A stretch of DNA of 64,000 bases. Origin: Tetradesmus obliquus. Lineage: Eukaryota; Chlorophyta; Chlorophyceae; Sphaeropleales; Scenedesmaceae. Positions 58,899-64,000 of this stretch are shown here, piece by piece. Each line of letters starts with the position of its first letter. The first letter of the stretch is position 1. A program made the translations under genes and the position numbers. Below the pieces are notes generated by a model. That model was given only the letters and a program-made list of their open reading frames with translations. It made no database searches and was not told where the DNA came from. Where the stretch lies: contig CP126191.1 of assembly GCA_030272155.1 (NCBI GenBank), positions 1,448,501 through 1,512,500 on the forward strand. The letters run 5' to 3'.

Positions 58899-59737
58899 TG
58901 TAGAGCTGTGATGCAGCGGGGGCGACACATCTCGTGTATCATACACCTAGTTGGCTACATTAGCCAGGATGCTGCTCAACATGAGTTGCTGAACTCCTCA
59001 GCTCCGCTGGCACATGGTGTGTGGTGCAAGAGCACATGCCAAGGTTTCTGCTACTGCTGTCTGGCGCGTGTGAATCAGCGGGGTCACCACCTGAAGCATG
59101 GTACAGGCACGTGGTCAGTCCTGCACAGGCAAGGCAACGAGAGCCCTTAGTGGTGCTGTTTGAGTGCATTCATCACTTGAGCTGGACGCCCATCGCAGTT
59201 GCCATCATGATTGCTTGAAAGACTGCTTGAACAGTGAGGATAGCTGACTGTTGCAAAGGGACCACGCCTTACACAACAGTGTCACAAGTAGTCGTTCAGT
59301 ACAGCCACGATTTGGCTGAGAATGTTGCCCGTATACTAGGCTGGCTGACTCCGCCAAGGTCGTCAACGCCAACAAACAAGATCCGGCTAAATGCGGTCAA
59401 CACACTGAGCAGCCACACTCAAACAAAATCGTGCCTAGAGCTCTGTATGATCCGACGCATGCGTTTCTAATCAACAATGCCATCACAGTCGCAGTGGGAG
59501 CGTCCAGGCAACAGCGCATGCCAGCACCAGGCGGGCACCAGCTCTGCTGTCCTGCAGCATCCCAAGCAGAGGCAACAGTGCGCATGTGCAGCACACCAAC
59601 TCTGCAAGCTGCAACCATATATATCTGCTTTTCTGCTACAACTCTGCTGCTGCAACAATTGTAATCAACCAAAAGCCAAAATCAATTGATTGGTTGCAAC
59701 CAAACCCCAAAACAGACAGCCGAACCAGCCGATGCGC
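58899..59737. other. Convergent 3' flanks of TTC29 and the REJ gene
   Basis: TTACA near 59270 could be the minus-strand TGTAA signal for the REJ gene; TGTAA near 59660 is on the + strand. No gene seen. Confidence 0.4.
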
Positions 59738-60496
59738 TCACTCGAGCGTAGGCCACTGCACACCCTGCTGCTGCTGCTGGTGGGCATCAGACGCCCGCTG
59801 GCTGGCACTGGCACCGCTGCCGCTGCCGCCAGTGTGCACGTTCTGCATGCGCTTCAGCACCTCGTTGGGCAGCGCCGGCAGCCGCGCTACGCGTGCTGCT
59901 GCATGTGCACTGCTGGGGGAGCCTGGCGAGGCTGGAGTGTGTGCCAGCACTGCAGAAGAGCGCGGCAGGGCTGCGCCTGCTCCTGTGCCTACAGCCAGGC
60001 CCGTGAGCGTGGCGCTTGCGCGCTGCTGCAGCTGCTGCGTCTGCTGCTGCTGGCGCGGCGAGGGGCAGGAGCCGATGCCGCCTGAAGGGGATGCAGTGGG
60101 GGCGAGGCGCAGCTCGACGACAGGCGCGTGCGCTGCTGCTGCATGTGCAGGGTGCTGCATGCGAGGCTCGCTGGCTGTGCGGGTGCCGATCATGCCGCCA
60201 CTAGTGGCAGTACTGCCGGCTGAGTGTGCAACTTCCAACTCATCCAGCCTCCAGGCACCCTTGTTGGCAGGCCTTGTGTTGGTGTCGCTGTTGTAACGGG
60301 CAGCTGTCTGAGAGACGGTTGGTGGGGAGCCTGATAGATCAGGGAAGCCTGAGGCTGAGCCTGGTGCTGTGACGATCGTGGCGTCAAAGGTCTGGGATGT
60401 GGCCTGCCGGCCGCGCCTGCGGGCCCACCACACGACTGCGATGACGGCGATGATGGCCACGGCGACTGACACGGCGGCGATGATGATGGCGACTGT

Positions 60497-60542
<46 letters not shown>

Positions 60543-63500
60543 CACACCAAGAGACAAAGCGTCAGCGGCAGGTGGATGCAATGCACGATACCCCTATTTC
60601 TGCTTTACACATGACAGCTGAGCACAGATTGCATGAAAGTGAATGCGCCAACAACAACATGAGCGAGCCTCACCCCCACTGGCCCCACACCACAGCAGCT
60701 GGTGGCATCAGCGCACTCCATCAATCCTGCTGATAGATGCTCACCTGTTGATATCTTAGTCAGCTTTGCCAGCTGTGCAGTGACAGCAGCAAGCCCAGCC
60801 ACAGATACCGATGAAGTGTCTGGCTCCACCCACTTAGCAGCTGTGATAGCCTGCAAGATGTTGTACTTGGTCTTCACATCTCCGAGAGCTGTATCAGGTG
60901 CTGCCACCAGCTGGTCGACTGCAGCCTGCAGCAGTGTCACCTCGCTGCTGTTGTAGGACGCAGGAACCGTCGCAATCACATCACATTTGACCGATCCTTC
61001 TCGGACATTGACCACTTGCACAAGGGTTGCGTCAATGCCAAGCGTCTTGGCGACGTTTGCAGCAACGTCCGCCTTGAAGGTGTTCAGCAGGGACTGTGAA
61101 CTTGAGAGCTCGGAGAACTGCATAGGGAATGTGAGGTTGAGGGCCACAGTGGTGTCACTGGGGCCGGCAGTGCCACTGCCTAGCTGCTGCTGTGGTAAGG
61201 GAGATGGGGAGGGTGTAGGGGAAGCCTGTGCTTCTGGTAATGGTGAGGGGCTGGGCACTGCTTGCGGCTGTGTAGGAGATGGAGATATTTGGTTGGCTGG
61301 TGCATATGCATTGCCGGTGGTGTTGCTGCCAGGGGCTGTGGCATTGGAGGTGCTGTTGGCGCTGACAGTGTTGTAAGGTGAGGTGGCGTTGGGCTGCGTG
61401 CCATTGCCTCCAGGAGGCAGAGGTTCAGGGCTGCTGCTGGTGGTGTTGGTGGTGCCCGTGCTGTTGAGGTTGGTGGTGTTGGAAATGATAGTGGCGTTGG
61501 CGTCCAGTGTTGCATTGCCACAGGCAGTGGCGTTGGCGTCCAGTGTCGCATTACCGCAGGCAGTGGTGTTGTCAGGTGCTGTCTGGTTGCTGCCGGCTGT
61601 GTCATTGAGTACTCCACCCGTCCTTGTAATTTGACCCAGCATGAAGCTACCAGACCTGGAGGTCCAAACTTGAGCTGTTGTAGCACTGCCAGCCAGCAGC
61701 CGCCTCCCAGGTGCTGCTGCTGTTGTGCTGCTGTTGCTCACACCAAGCAGCAAACCATCCGGCACTGGCACCCCTGTGCTGTCAATACGCAGCACAATAG
61801 GCTCCTTACTGGAGTTGGAATCCAGTGCACCAATGATTGGCAGGGTCAGCAATGCACCACAGCCCACCGGAAGAGTGACAATGTCGCCACCACTGCTGCT
61901 GCTGCCACTGCTTGTGTTGAGGCATGGGATGCGCTCATCAGCGTTGGAGCCAGCAACAGCAAGCACAACCGCACCAGACACAACCTGCAAGCCCTGCAGG
62001 GGGTCTGCAGCCGCATTCGTGCTGTTGGTAGCGCCGTCAGTGGCATTGGCACCACTGCTGCCTGCTTCCAGCGCTGCAGCAATGTCTGTGTTGAGCAGCA
62101 GCGTGGCGTCCTGGTAGTAGTGAAGCACAACTGACACAGCGCTGTCCGTACAGCCCGCGGCCGCATCTGTCGGTGCACTGCTTCCATCAGTTACCTCGCA
62201 CACGCCAAGCAGTGGCGCATTGAACTCCACTAGGACATTCTCAGGTGCTGTGGTGCTGGCTGCCTTGTTGCTGCTGGACTCAGCTGCTGCTTGCAGCACC
62301 TCACCAACCGCCAGAGGCCCTTCTGCATAGCTGCTGCCCAGAAGGTTGGCTGCAGATACAGCCAGTCCCTGGCTCGCCATGGACAGCAGGCCAGTTGCTG
62401 GCGTGCTCTGCTGCAGCATAAGCTGCGCAGCTTGATCCATCACAGACTGGATGGCTGCACCCTTGATGGCAGCAGGCATGGTCGCTGCTGGTGCATCTTC
62501 CTGCAGCCGGCGGTTGGGCCTGCCAAGAGGTAAGGCTGCCAGCACGTGCCGCACACCACCAAGCCAGGCAGCAGAAGCTGCGGCTGTAGATGTAGTGCCG
62601 TCCACAGACAGCAGCCGCTTGCCTGACTTTGAATTGCCAGAGTTCTTGTTGTTGCTGCCGCTGCTGCCTGTGTCGGATTTCTTGGTAGTGCCTGTGCCTA
62701 CGGCTGCAATTGAGACGATCTGGCTGATCTGGTCGCTGCTGACGGCCTTGTTGGACATCTGAGCAGACTGCAGACCAGCTTGCGCAATCGACAGCAGGTT
62801 GGACTGCGTCTCCTGGCTACTGGCGCTGCTGGTCTGACTCAGCGCTGCAGCAGCAGAGATGACCTGCAGTAGACATTTGTAGCAAAAAAGCACTAGGGTC
62901 AGCACGTGCTGATGCCGCAAGTGATGCGGAGTGTGCTTGCATGCGTCGACACGTTAGCATGATACAGGTCTACTGCAGCCAATTGCTTGGTCACCCGGGG
63001 GCAGCCAATATGTCACACATTTTCCTGCTACCAACCACCTGCCGCACATGCAGCATCAGATCACACTCAACCCTTGCAGACGAGTTGCTGTGAGCAGCAG
63101 ACATTCCGTAAAGGGAACCCACCTGCTGCATGCTCTGTGGGTCAGACACCAGGTCATCTGCATTGCTGGCCAGGCTGTTGATCAGCGCCCCTGCCTTTGT
63201 GTCAATCTCCTCCTGCAGCTTCTTCCGCTGCTCCTCGTCAGCAACGCTGCTGCTGGTGTCATTGTCACTGTCAGCCACCTGCTGCTGCACGTACGCATGC
63301 ATGCTCTGGAGAGCAGACGCGCCAGCTGCTAGCACACCCACATCGTTTGTGCTGGTCAGGTGCCCGACATCAAACTTGCTGACAGCATCACTCAGCCGGA
63401 AGCTCTCATCTTTCTTCACAGTGACAACTGTCGTTTCGCAAGTCTGCGCACCATCACTGTCTGAAACGCAAGCATACAGCGTGTTGTTGCCCTCTGGCAA

Positions 63501-64000
63501 CATGAGGCTGCTGCCAAAGTAGGCGATTGACGTGTCGCTGTAGAGGCTGGAGCGCACGCCGGCTGCGTCCACAGTGCCAAACTTGAAACTGCACAGCAAA
63601 GGCAGGTGGCAGCGGCAGCGGCAGCGGCAGCAGAGGTCGGAAAAGGAATGAGTGATCGCTTGCTAGTCAATAAAATCTGCTCGCTGCTTGGTAGGTGGTC
63701 TCATGTGCAGCAGAGCAGCAACAGGTGGCTGGGACCAAACCATAGTTTTTGTAACACAGCACCTGACCCTACTCACTTGAGGGTGCCATCATCCTGGTAG
63801 GCCTGCGCATTGACAGCAAACTCGGCACTGCCATACGTGTCACTGACGGTCTCCACCTGCAGGCACTTGGCTGCCAGGGTCTCGCTGCTGTTAAGTGCCT
63901 GCGCAGATGCCCTGCACGCCGGCTTAGCATTGAGCCGCACTGTGGCTTCTGTAGTTCCATTCTTACCAGCCAGACTCATTACAGCCACAGCTGTAACTGA
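59738..64000 (-). CDS. REJ-type extracellular protein with C-terminal membrane span (5' partial)
   Basis: Exons 64000-63777 (open to the edge), 63588-63123, 62863 to about 60674-60685, and a last exon from about 60491 to 59738. The first two exons resemble the REJ (receptor for egg jelly) module: FKFGTVDAAGVRSS, then LPEGNNTLYACVSDSDGAQT and VVTVKKDE. The big exon holds Ala/Ser-rich helices, many N-x-S/T sites and a Pro/Ser spacer (QPQAVPSPSPLPEAQ) like that of wall glycoproteins, then NVREGSVKCDVIATVPASYN. The last exon begins with a membrane span (VAIIIAAVSVAVAIIAVIAV, WW, basic stop-transfer) and a cytoplasmic tail of about 230 residues. The donor into this exon is ambiguous (see findings). 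The likely place is the cell surface. Confidence 0.72.
60498..60541 (-). repeat. (CTG)n tract before the last exon of the REJ gene
   Basis: About fourteen CTG units on the sense strand are followed by CTCACAG, the likely acceptor. Confidence 0.8.

Overview
The window is nuclear DNA of a green alga, most likely chlorophycean. The evidence is spliced eukaryotic genes with GT-AG introns, a plastid gene set (fibrillin, a lumenal PsbP-domain protein, a TGD5-like protein), a TTC29-like cilium protein, an initiator tRNA, TGTAA-type poly(A) signals and abundant CTG/CAG repeats. All exon boundaries were read by eye from splice motifs, reading phase and family similarity. No search was run.

Layout. 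The left end (to 3941, + strand) is the 3' part of RPB1 with its CTD. It is followed by initiator tRNA-Met (5007-5078, -) and a gene-poor stretch holding two identical 462-bp repeats. Then come a plastid fibrillin (7480-9936, -), an ACR3 arsenite effluxer (11391-14714, -), a small Cys-rich gene (14967-16322, -), a divergent TGD5-like gene (16626-17930, +) and the 3' end of an unknown membrane protein (to 20968, +). About 4.8 kb without a recognisable gene follows. Next are a DFR/CCR-type reductase (25763-27632, -), a Tat-targeted PsbP-domain protein (28712-30721, -), a 140-residue unknown protein (31540-32396, +), an Mpv17/PMP22 protein (to 35715, +), an augmin-7-like coiled-coil protein (36661-39137, -), a 1,447-residue Ala-rich coiled-coil protein with a signal peptide (40105-46911, -), WDR4/TRM82 (47878-51297, -), an unresolved gene (51525-54357, -), an 83-residue unknown gene (54992-56014, -), TTC29 (56485-58898, +) and a REJ-type surface protein running off the right edge (59738-64000, -).

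The genes are unrelated housekeeping, plastid and cilium genes, not a pathway cluster. The unusual feature is structural. Several genes carry tandem copies of exon edges with their splice sites (RPB1, fibrillin, WDR4). One terminal exon with its intron and 3' flank exists in two copies and looks captured by a neighbouring gene. Sense-strand (CTG)n tracts lie at or near many 3' splice sites. The best novelty candidates are the RPB1 in-frame cassette copies, the captured exon, the large secretory Ala-rich coiled-coil protein, and a REJ protein whose last junction can be read as a membrane-bound or a non-membrane form.
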